From contig NZ_OY776223.1 in assembly GCF_963675395.1 (NCBI RefSeq), positions 1,116,001-1,180,000 on the forward strand: a stretch of 64,000 nt of DNA, in the 5' to 3' direction. The DNA is from an uncultured Vibrio sp. GTDB lineage: Bacteria; Pseudomonadota; Gammaproteobacteria; Enterobacterales; Vibrionaceae. Under the pieces are notes generated by a model. It ran no database searches. It was not told where the DNA came from and saw only the letters and a program-made list of their open reading frames with translations. Positions within the stretch are counted from its first letter, which is position 1; each line of letters begins with the position of its first letter. The translations under genes were made by a program, and so were the position numbers. This document shows, one piece after another, positions 57,406 to 64,000 of the stretch.

Positions 57406-58708
57406 TCCAGGAGCCTTTTTTCCAAACTACTTTTTTAAGTTTTTTTAGTGGCTTGTTAATTACGTCGCGATTGTACTTAAACGAAAGTGAAGCGTTAAAA
57501 AGAGCGAAAGTGCCTGGAGCATCCATCACAAAGCCACCTAAAGGGGCGAAAGATCCATGTTGATAATAGCCGACTCTTGCCTTGCTCATTGGTACGGTAG
57601 CCGCTAGTTTATCAATCGTCCCATTTAACTCTTTATGGTTCTCTAGTTTATCCCAGCCGGTAAAGTCCGGAATAATCCCCTTCGAATCGGCATATAGGGG
57701 GGAAATAAAGTGATAAAGCATCCCAGTAAAGTCCTGAGTTCCTCTCGTTGATAAGAGGCCGTCTTGAACGACTAAAATAATACCACTGCCACCTAAGTAG
57801 TTATTAATAGCAGTTTTGATACTAGAAAAGTCAGCGGTATTTATTTCACATCCACCGTAGACCCAAACCAGATCTTTACCAGCTTTAATGTTGTCTACGA
57901 TATTTTCTGCACACTTCGCGTTGAAACTAGGCTTTGGTAAATCATTCTCAGAGTCCAAAGTAGCAGGGTTTAATTCTAGGGGAACATAACCAAACAGAGA
58001 GTTATCAGACATCACATCAAACCATTCGCTTCGTGGCACATCAAATACATCCTTAAAAGGATCCATGCTTGAAGATTGTCGATAGTCTTCTTCAGAGTTA
58101 GCAACACTCTTTGCCCAACTGTAATGAGTTGATGCACATTTTTGCTCTTGACCAGCGGGGCTATCAGGAAAATTTGCGTAAGGTTTTTTAGATATTTGAT
58201 GGGGGTGCACTGTGCTTACGTCTATAGCATAGAAATAATTAGAGTAGAGAACCGACGTGCATTCCCATAAATTATTCCCAAGACTTTTTCCGGGATCCGC
58301 AGAACTCCTATAAGAGCCATTAATCACAAGATCAGAAGTGGATTTTATGGCCCCAGCCTCGCCAATAGATGGAAACTGGATGGTTTTTTTTACTTTTACG
58401 TTTTCAATTTCAGCAGTTACTACACTCTGCTCGCCAGAAGAAAAAGCTAGCCTGTAGAGTTCCATTGCAACCTTGCAGTCGGTCACTGTCGAAGGGATTT
58501 GTTTCTCTAGCTTGGCTTTAGAAAATGCACATTCCAATCCACCTTCCGCTTTCCAATGCGCCTGTCGAGCTTTTACCTCATTTTGAGCAACTTTGATCTG
58601 GAAAAAAATACCTTTTGATGATGCAAGAACCACAATCAAAGCAAGCAGCAAAAGAATGGAAGTAACCAGCAGTGCGACATAGCCTGATTGATTAGACTTA
58701 AATTTCAT
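57395..58708 (-). CDS. Large PilX/GspK-like minor pilin, 437 aa
   Basis: The N-terminus (MKFKSNQSG then YVALLVTSILLLLALIVVLASS) looks like a prepilin with cleavage after the glycine, but Glu5 is replaced by Leu, as in tip-type minor pseudopilins GspK. The body of about 400 residues includes NKPYANFPDSPAGQ and GSFAPLGGFVMDAPGTFALFNASLSFKYN, and eight or so cysteines. It is far larger than the usual PilX (150-200 aa). ATGA overlap with the PilW gene indicates coupling. I infer a role at the pilus tip. Confidence 0.65.
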   Translation of the reverse strand: MKFKSNQSGYVALLVTSILLLLALIVVLASSKGIFFQIKVAQNEVKARQAHWKAEGGLECAFSKAKLEKQIPSTVTDCKVAMELYRLAFSSGEQSVVTAEIENVKVKKTIQFPSIGEAGAIKSTSDLVINGSYRSSADPGKSLGNNLWECTSVLYSNYFYAIDVSTVHPHQISKKPYANFPDSPAGQEQKCASTHYSWAKSVANSEEDYRQSSSMDPFKDVFDVPRSEWFDVMSDNSLFGYVPLELNPATLDSENDLPKPSFNAKCAENIVDNIKAGKDLVWVYGGCEINTADFSSIKTAINNYLGGSGIILVVQDGLLSTRGTQDFTGMLYHFISPLYADSKGIIPDFTGWDKLENHKELNGTIDKLAATVPMSKARVGYYQHGSFAPLGGFVMDAPGTFALFNASLSFKYNRDVINKPLKKLKKVVWKKGSWNDL

Positions 58709-59322
58709 TGCCAGTTCCTTTGCTTAATTGAGACTGTTTCCACTTTGCTAAAAGAGCCATCAACCGTTTGTAAACCTAACTGTATCTCGGTTAAGGCACT
58801 TGTCGTTTTTCCATTTGTAACGGTTCCTGAACTCACTGAAAATTGAGTGACGTGAACAATATCTTCATCAAATAAAGACCGACAAAAATCAATGCCATCC
58901 AAAGTTAATATTTGAGCTTGTGACACCACGCCTTTTTCACATATTAAAAGTCTCTCATCGCGCTTTTCATACTTAATATTTCGATAGTCTTTGTTATCCG
59001 GAGAGCCTTTTTTGAAATAAACAAAACCAACAGAAGAGGCGCCGCTTAACGTTATTGTATTTATAGAGCCAGATACCTTGAGCGAATTACCGTTTCCACC
59101 ATCATAACCAGCTCGTTGAATATCTTCTTTCATCACCGAAAAAGTAAGGTTAAGCCCCTGTAGGAGATGTAACTCCAAACTTTTTTCTCTTGCTGTTTTT
59201 TGCAAGTTAAGAAAGACAGATCCAATCACTCCCAATAGAATCAAACCAATCAAAGAACTGATCATTAATTCGATCAGAGAACTACCACCTTGATAGCGCT
59301 TACTAACATTTTGGGTAGTCAT
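58705..59322 (-). CDS. PilW-type minor prepilin
   Basis: A 205-aa prepilin with leader MTTQNVSKRYQGG and mature start SSLIELMISSLIGLILLG. The first glycine-serine junction is the expected PilD cut site and Glu5 is present. The body has the YKKG..DNKDYRNIKYEK region seen in PilW-like proteins. Overlaps the FimT gene by 20 bases and the PilX-like gene by four. Confidence 0.78.
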   Translation of the reverse strand: MTTQNVSKRYQGGSSLIELMISSLIGLILLGVIGSVFLNLQKTAREKSLELHLLQGLNLTFSVMKEDIQRAGYDGGNGNSLKVSGSINTITLSGASSVGFVYFKKGSPDNKDYRNIKYEKRDERLLICEKGVVSQAQILTLDGIDFCRSLFDEDIVHVTQFSVSSGTVTNGKTTSALTEIQLGLQTVDGSFSKVETVSIKQRNWQ

Positions 59323-59812
59323 ATAGCTTTGCTCCAGAATGACTGCAAATCTTGATACGCCCAGGTGGGTTAGAAAGCTTGATTTTCAATGTTAGCTTCT
59401 GATTGTTAGTCGAAAAGAATTCTATATTCCCAGAGTTTGGTCGCCCTCTTACCTCTTCAAAACTTATATATTTGGCCTCATAGTTATGCTTAATCGACAG
59501 CTGAGAATAAGGTGAGCCGGATAGATGTAAAATGGTGTTTCCGCCTACGACAGGTGAATCAGTCAAGTTAAGTGACCAATTACCTCTATTGATGGTGTTA
59601 TCTTTATCCATTGAAAAATGTACATACAACTTTGTATTTCTCATCACCGCTTCAGCTTTACTTTGATTCAGAAATCCAAAGAGTTCTGTTGCAAGGCCTT
59701 GCATCTGTACTGTTTGCGAAATACGACTAAATCTTGGTGCCGCAACTGCCAATAAAATGCTCAGCACCGATACCGTAATAAGTAGCTCCAACAACGTAAA
59801 CCCGCGAGGCAT
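59303..59812 (-). CDS. GspH/FimT family pseudopilin
   Basis: A 169-aa prepilin with leader MPRG and mature start FTLLELLITVSVLSILLAVAAPRF, a GspH/FimT signature. The C-terminal region has two cysteines in KICSHSGAKLYDYPKC, likely a disulfide. It is the first gene of the minus-strand minor pilin cluster and is divergent from the pilin gene at 59916. Confidence 0.85.
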   Translation of the reverse strand: MPRGFTLLELLITVSVLSILLAVAAPRFSRISQTVQMQGLATELFGFLNQSKAEAVMRNTKLYVHFSMDKDNTINRGNWSLNLTDSPVVGGNTILHLSGSPYSQLSIKHNYEAKYISFEEVRGRPNSGNIEFFSTNNQKLTLKIKLSNPPGRIKICSHSGAKLYDYPKC

Positions 59813-59915
59813 TTCCCAAATTCCTATGCAAACATCTAATCAACTGTAATTCATCTTGCACAGATGCTATCACCTACGAAAAATAGCCGTAAAAGTGAAA
59901 AGGGAACTACTCGTA

Positions 59916-60350
59916 ATGATTCGAATATATTGTTGTAACAGAGACAAAATAAGATTAAGCGGAATGACATTGATCGAATTACTGATAGCGGTCGTAATTG
60001 TTGGAATCATTGCGGCGGTTGCATACCCTTCGTACACAAATCATGTCATTAAGTCGCACCGGACCGTGGCGCTAAGCGATATCAGCCGTATCCAACTGGC
60101 TTTGGAAACCTCTTATGATGGTGGGTATGACTGGAGCTCTATTATTTCGGGAGGCAATTGCTCGATATGTGATTCTGAAAACGATCGCTTTACTTTTTCT
60201 ATCGTGAGTTCCGCTACCGTGGCTTATACCATCACAGCTACAGCTAAATCCGACCTTGGACAAGATGGGGACCGTTGCTTCCCCTCGGGAGTCAATACAA
60301 TCAAACTAACCGCAACCAATGTTGAATCACCAAGTACATGCTGGAACTAA
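59916..60350 (+). CDS. Type IV pilin (PilE-like minor pilin)
   Basis: A 144-aa prepilin from ATG 59916. The leader MIRIYCCNRDKIRLSG is followed by MTLIELLIAVVIVGIIAAVAYPSYTNHV, a textbook mature type IV pilin helix with Glu5. The C-terminal part has cysteines in NCSICDSENDRF and CFPSG/STCW for loops. It is divergent from the FimT gene and 67 bases before the dnaJ 3' end. In Vibrio cholerae the equivalent genes next to dnaJ form the competence-linked minor pilin set (from memory). Confidence 0.85.
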   Translation: MIRIYCCNRDKIRLSGMTLIELLIAVVIVGIIAAVAYPSYTNHVIKSHRTVALSDISRIQLALETSYDGGYDWSSIISGGNCSICDSENDRFTFSIVSSATVAYTITATAKSDLGQDGDRCFPSGVNTIKLTATNVESPSTCWN

Positions 60351-60367
60351 GCGTCGTCTAAAAACAA

Positions 60368-60393
60368 AAAGGCCTGCATCTCTGCAGGCCTTT
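60368..60393. terminator. Bidirectional terminator between the pilin gene and dnaJ
   Basis: Perfect 11-bp stem AAAGGCCTGCA / TGCAGGCCTTT with a four-base loop between convergent genes. Confidence 0.87.
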
Positions 60394-60416
60394 GTGATTT
60401 TGAATTGTGGGTCGCT

Positions 60417-61568
60417 TTAGCTCGTCAGGTCATCGAAGAACTTTTTAACGCCATTGAAGAAACCTTCTGATTTAGGTTTGTGTTTTGTCGCCGCTTCGCC
60501 ACCACAAGATTCTTCAAACTCTTTCAATAGCTCTTTCTGGCGTGAACTTAGGTTCACCGGTGTTTCAACAACTAACTTAACGATCAGATCACCGATACCG
60601 CCGCCACGAACACCTTTCACACCTTTACCACGCATACGGAACATACGGCCAGTTTGCGTTTCTGATGGCACTTTTAGGCTTACTCGACCATCTAATGTTG
60701 GTACTTCTACTTCACCACCTAGTGCTGCCATTGCAAAACTTACTGGTACTTCACAGTATAAATTGTTGCCGTCACGCTCAAAAATATGGTGGTCTTTTAC
60801 GTGTACTTGAACATATAGGTCACCTGCTGGTGCGCCCATTTCTCCCGCTTCACCTTCGCCAGACAGACGAATGCGATCACCCGTATCCACACCGGCAGGG
60901 ATCTTAACATTAAGTGTTTTAGTTTTCTGTTTGCGGCCCTGACCATGACACTCATTACAAGGGTCTTTGATGATCTTACCTTTACCATGACAGGTTGGAC
61001 AGGTTTGCTGAACCGCGAAGAAACCTTGACGCATTTGTACTTGACCGTGGCCATGACAAGTACCACAGGTTTCAGCTGACGTGCCTTTTTTCGCGCCGCT
61101 GCCATCACAAGTATCACAATGAACCAGTGTTGGAACTTCGATTTCTTTTGTTACACCGCGAACTGCTTCTTCTAGCGTCAGCTCCATGTTGTAACGAAGG
61201 TCAGCACCACGTTGTGCACGATGACCACCGCCACCACCACGGCGACCACCACCAAAGATATCACCGAATACGTCACCAAAGATGTCGCCGAAATCAGCAC
61301 TGCCGCCGCCAAAGCCGCCGCCACCGAAACCACCACCGCCTTGTTCAAAAGCAGCATGGCCGTACTGATCGTACGCCGCCTTCTTCTGAGGGTCAGTTAG
61401 AACTTCGTACGCTTCTTTTACTTCTTTAAACTTATCCGCAGCAGAATCATCCCCCTGGTTACGGTCCGGGTGGAATTTCATTGCAAGACGCTTATACGCC
61501 TTTTTGATATCACGTTCTGATGCATCACGGCTTACGCCTAATACTTCGTAAAAATCACGTTTTGACAT
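60417..61568 (-). CDS. dnaJ: Chaperone DnaJ
   Basis: Hsp40 co-chaperone that delivers unfolded proteins to DnaK and stimulates its ATPase. From ATG 61568 it is 383 aa: J domain ([19 protein letters not shown] in [10 protein letters not shown]), a Gly-rich region of about 30 residues, four CxxCxGxG zinc repeats ([32 protein letters not shown]) and the C-terminal substrate domain. The 12 in-frame codons upstream lack conservation. It follows dnaK by 217 bases. Confidence 0.97.
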   Translation of the reverse strand: MSKRDFYEVLGVSRDASERDIKKAYKRLAMKFHPDRNQGDDSAADKFKEVKEAYEVLTDPQKKAAYDQYGHAAFEQGGGGFGGGGFGGGSADFGDIFGDVFGDIFGGGRRGGGGGHRAQRGADLRYNMELTLEEAVRGVTKEIEVPTLVHCDTCDGSGAKKGTSAETCGTCHGHGQVQMRQGFFAVQQTCPTCHGKGKIIKDPCNECHGQGRKQKTKTLNVKIPAGVDTGDRIRLSGEGEAGEMGAPAGDLYVQVHVKDHHIFERDGNNLYCEVPVSFAMAALGGEVEVPTLDGRVSLKVPSETQTGRMFRMRGKGVKGVRGGGIGDLIVKLVVETPVNLSSRQKELLKEFEESCGGEAATKHKPKSEGFFNGVKKFFDDLTS

Positions 61569-61687
61569 GTTCTTCGTCACCAATGTAGTACTGCAAACGG
61601 CCACTGCCGCTTGGTGTTAATATCGTTTTAGATAAAAGCTTTCTTTGAAAAGCGCTTAGCTAGAAAGACTGGGCTATTTACAAACAT

Positions 61688-61717
61688 GCGGGCGTCAGAG
61701 TCACCTCAAACGCCCGC
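61688..61717 (-). promoter_or_regulatory. Long stem-loop between dnaK and dnaJ
   Basis: Outer arms GCGGGCGT / ACGCCCGC are perfectly complementary, and inside them GAG and CTC can pair around a TCAC loop. There is no T-run on the minus strand, so it is not a simple terminator; it may act as an RNA-processing or attenuation element that sets the dnaK:dnaJ ratio. Confidence 0.55.
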
Positions 61718-61785
61718 AAAGATTCCAATAAGAGTGTCCAACAGGGTAATTTTCTAGCAAAGCATCAAATTACCCTAATGTTGAA

Positions 61786-63696
61786 TTACTTCTTATCGTC
61801 TTTAACTTCTTCGAACTCTGCGTCTACAACATCGTCATCTGCAGACTTTTGAGCACCAGCTTCAGCACCTTGTTGTGCTTGAGCTTGTTGCTGAGCGATT
61901 TCCATCAGTTTTTGAGCAGCTGTCATTAGCGCTTGAACTTTAGCGTCGATAGCTTCTTTATCTTCGCCTTTACGTGCTTCTTCTAGCTCAGAAATTGCAG
62001 CTTCAATCTTCTCTTTCTCTTCAGCTGGAAGTGCTTCACCTGCTTCTTCCACTTGCTTACGAGTACCATGAATCATTTGGTCTGCTTGGTTACGTGCAGT
62101 TGCTAGCTCTTCGAACTTCTTGTCCGCTTCTTTGTTAGCTTCTGCTTCTTGAACCATTTTCTCGATTTCTTCGTCGTTTAGACCGCCAGAAGCCTGGATC
62201 GTGATCTTCTGCTCTTTACCAGTCTGCTTGTCTTTCGCTGATACGTGCAGGATACCGTCCGCATCAAGGTCGAAAGTTACTTCGATTTGTGGCATGCCAC
62301 GTGGTGCAGGCTGGATGCCTTCTAGGTTGAATTGACCTAGAGACTTGTTGTACATCGCTTGCTTACGCTCACCTTGCAGAACGTGGATAGTTACCGCACT
62401 CTGGTTGTCTTCTGCTGTAGAGAAAACTTGGTTCGCTTTAGTTGGGATAGTGGTGTTCTTCTCAACCAGCTTAGTCATTACGCCACCCATAGTCTCAATA
62501 CCTAGAGACAGTGGAGTTACGTCTAGAAGCAGTACGTCTTTAACTTCACCAGCAAGTACGCCACCTTGAACTGCAGCACCCATTGCTACCGCTTCATCAG
62601 GGTTTACGTCACGGCGAGCTTCTTTACCGAAGAATTCAGCAACTTTCGCTTGAACCATTGGCATACGAGTCTGACCACCAACTAGGATTACGTCAGTGAT
62701 GTCGTTTACTGATAGGTCAGCGTCAGCTAGAGCCACTTTTAGTGGGTCTAAAGAACGTTGTACTAGGTCTTCAACTAGAGATTCTAGTTTCGCACGAGTC
62801 ACTTTAATGTTCATGTGCTTAGGACCAGTTGCATCCGCAGTAACGTAAGGTAGGTTTACGTCAGTTTGAGAAGTAGAAGAAAGCTCAATTTTCGCTTTTT
62901 CTGCTGCTTCTTTAACACGCTGCATTGCTAGTGGATCGTTCTTAAGGTTGATACCTTGCTCTTTGTTGAACTCGTCAACTAAGTAGTTGATCAGACGGTT
63001 ATCAAAGTCTTCACCACCTAGGTGAGTGTCACCGTTAGTCGCTAGAACTTCGAACGTTTTCTCGCCTTCAACTTCATCAATTTCGATGATTGAGATATCG
63101 AATGTACCACCACCAAGGTCGTATACAGCGATAGTGCGGTCACCGCCTTTCTTATCAAGACCGTAAGCTAGCGCAGCGGCTGTTGGTTCGTTGATAATAC
63201 GTTTAACTTCTAGACCTGCGATACGACCAGCATCTTTAGTTGCTTGACGCTGAGCATCGTTAAAGTAAGCAGGAACTGTGATAACTGCGCCAGTTACTTC
63301 CTCACCTAGGAAGTCTTCAGCAGTTTTCTTCATTTTCTTAAGAACTTCAGCAGAAACCTGAGGAGCCGCCATTTTTTGGCCTTTTGCTTCTACCCAAGCA
63401 TCACCATTGTCAGCCTTAACAATTTTGTAAGGCATGATTTCGATGTCACGCTGAACTTCTTCGTCTTCAAAACGACGACCGATTAGACGCTTAATAGCAA
63501 ATAGCGTGTTTTCAGGGTTAGTTACTGCTTGACGTTTTGCTGGCTGACCTACTAGTGTCTCACCGTCAGTGTAAGCAATAACCGATGCAGTAGTGCGTTC
63601 ACCCTCTGCGTTTTCAATTACACGAGGTTTGTCGCCGTCTAATACAGCAACACATGAGTTAGTAGTACCTAAGTCAATACCAATGATTTTACCCAT
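61786..63696 (-). CDS. dnaK: Chaperone DnaK (Hsp70)
   Basis: Hsp70 chaperone, 636 aa. The ATPase domain begins [20 protein letters not shown] and includes [17 protein letters not shown]; the substrate domain and a C-terminal lid follow, ending [12 protein letters not shown] stands seven bases before the ATG. Two sigma-32-type promoters lie upstream. grpE is not adjacent in the window. Confidence 0.98.
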   Translation of the reverse strand: MGKIIGIDLGTTNSCVAVLDGDKPRVIENAEGERTTASVIAYTDGETLVGQPAKRQAVTNPENTLFAIKRLIGRRFEDEEVQRDIEIMPYKIVKADNGDAWVEAKGQKMAAPQVSAEVLKKMKKTAEDFLGEEVTGAVITVPAYFNDAQRQATKDAGRIAGLEVKRIINEPTAAALAYGLDKKGGDRTIAVYDLGGGTFDISIIEIDEVEGEKTFEVLATNGDTHLGGEDFDNRLINYLVDEFNKEQGINLKNDPLAMQRVKEAAEKAKIELSSTSQTDVNLPYVTADATGPKHMNIKVTRAKLESLVEDLVQRSLDPLKVALADADLSVNDITDVILVGGQTRMPMVQAKVAEFFGKEARRDVNPDEAVAMGAAVQGGVLAGEVKDVLLLDVTPLSLGIETMGGVMTKLVEKNTTIPTKANQVFSTAEDNQSAVTIHVLQGERKQAMYNKSLGQFNLEGIQPAPRGMPQIEVTFDLDADGILHVSAKDKQTGKEQKITIQASGGLNDEEIEKMVQEAEANKEADKKFEELATARNQADQMIHGTRKQVEEAGEALPAEEKEKIEAAISELEEARKGEDKEAIDAKVQALMTAAQKLMEIAQQQAQAQQGAEAGAQKSADDDVVDAEFEEVKDDKK

Positions 63697-63742
63697 CTGG
63701 CTATCTCCGAATAAATTCTATTTTCGTTTGGTTATAACCCCA

Positions 63743-63771
63743 ATGTGGGGGGAGGAGAATCGGGTTTCAAC
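63743..63771 (-). promoter_or_regulatory. Sigma-32 promoter of dnaK, proximal
   Basis: On the minus strand GTTGAAA (63765-63771), 14-base spacer, CCCCACAT (63743-63750). This is close to the heat-shock consensus CTTGAAA-N13/14-CCCCATNT. It lies about 47 bases before the dnaK ATG. Confidence 0.85.
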
Positions 63772-63820
63772 CCTTGCTCACAAACAAAAATAATCAATGT
63801 TTGCTTCTCTATGCCACATA

Positions 63821-63847
63821 GATAAGGGCGGCAAAATGCTTTTCAAG
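63821..63847 (-). promoter_or_regulatory. Second sigma-32-like promoter of dnaK, distal
   Basis: Perfect CTTGAAA (63841-63847) with CCCTTATC 12 bases downstream. The -35 matches fully, the -10 and spacer less well. Confidence 0.55.
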
Positions 63848-64000
63848 GGCAGAATTAAAAAAAAGCGTTATTTTTCTCAATTATTGCCTTTGTTTTTACC
63901 CAAAATGCAACTCTGCGCCTATCTTTACCCTCTGCAATCGTGCGTAAACAACGCAACTCTGCAAAGTGACACAGCCTCTAAAAATACATCTAAAAATCAA

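Noticed and set aside
59813..59915. TfoX/CRP-S site between the FimT and pilin genes
   Set aside because: TGCAC...TCACC has the wrong spacing (eight bases) and only moderate half-sites; not good enough to claim.
1..64000. CRISPR arrays, insertion sequences, integron attC sites, prophage genes, tRNA or rRNA genes
   Set aside because: No regular repeat-spacer pattern, transposase, integrase, attachment-site duplication or cloverleaf was found by reading the window.

Overview
The window reads as a piece of the large chromosome of a Vibrio, probably a Harveyi-clade relative (V. parahaemolyticus / alginolyticus / harveyi type). Reasons: sodium-type polar flagellar stator genes pomA (253 aa) and pomB (315 aa), a GcvB small RNA beside gcvA, a DUF3622 protein, a PurR/MetJ/TreR/sigma-32 gammaproteobacterial regulatory repertoire, and minor-pilin genes next to dnaKJ as in Vibrio. 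It is almost entirely core housekeeping sequence. I see no tRNA, rRNA, insertion sequence, prophage, integron or CRISPR array.

Layout. 0-3.4 kb: lipA, glyA (with a PurR box) and a YitT-type membrane protein. 3.5-7.8 kb: trehalose unit treB-treC with the repressor gene treR and two TreR operators. 7.9-11.4 kb: gmhB and the MetJ-controlled methionine importer metNIQ. 11.5-17.8 kb: a DUF2310 Zn-ribbon protein, syd, queF, then a TPR protein with a degenerate GGDEF-like domain followed by a true diguanylate cyclase. 18-23.6 kb: ppnN, xni, and an overlapping minus-strand unit gcvA-hydrolase-DUF423-rlmM, with gcvB divergent from gcvA. 24-27.4 kb: thiI and pomAB. 27.6-39.5 kb: isoprenoid/thiamine genes xseB-ispA-dxs, then nrdR-ribD-ribE-ribBX-ribH-nusB-thiL-pgpA and proBA. 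39.6-47.3 kb: crl, frsA, gpt, a purine permease, a dual-function RNA candidate, pepD and an AstE/AspA-family protein. 47.4-56.7 kb: DUF3622, purL, mltF, two unrecognised small ORFs, tadA and an AbgT transporter. 57-60.4 kb: a minor pilin cluster. 60.4-64 kb: dnaJ and dnaK with two sigma-32-type promoters.

How the parts connect. Purine metabolism recurs: PurR boxes precede glyA, purL and the NCS2 permease, and gpt and ppnN add salvage and nucleotide breakdown. Riboflavin synthesis is nearly complete in one run, but the GTP cyclohydrolase II half of the RibBA-like protein has lost its zinc cysteines, so that step must be encoded elsewhere.

Most interesting item. The gap between the purine permease and pepD holds a terminated minus-strand transcript (about 43834-44139) with a 28-codon ORF behind a good Shine-Dalgarno, a candidate CRP site upstream, and a segment that can form 11 consecutive base pairs with the Shine-Dalgarno of treB in this same window. 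I interpret it as a homologue of the Vibrio dual-function RNA VcdRP; that identity is from memory and needs checking. Two further SD-preceded small ORFs (42 and 44 codons) upstream of tadA are unrecognised.
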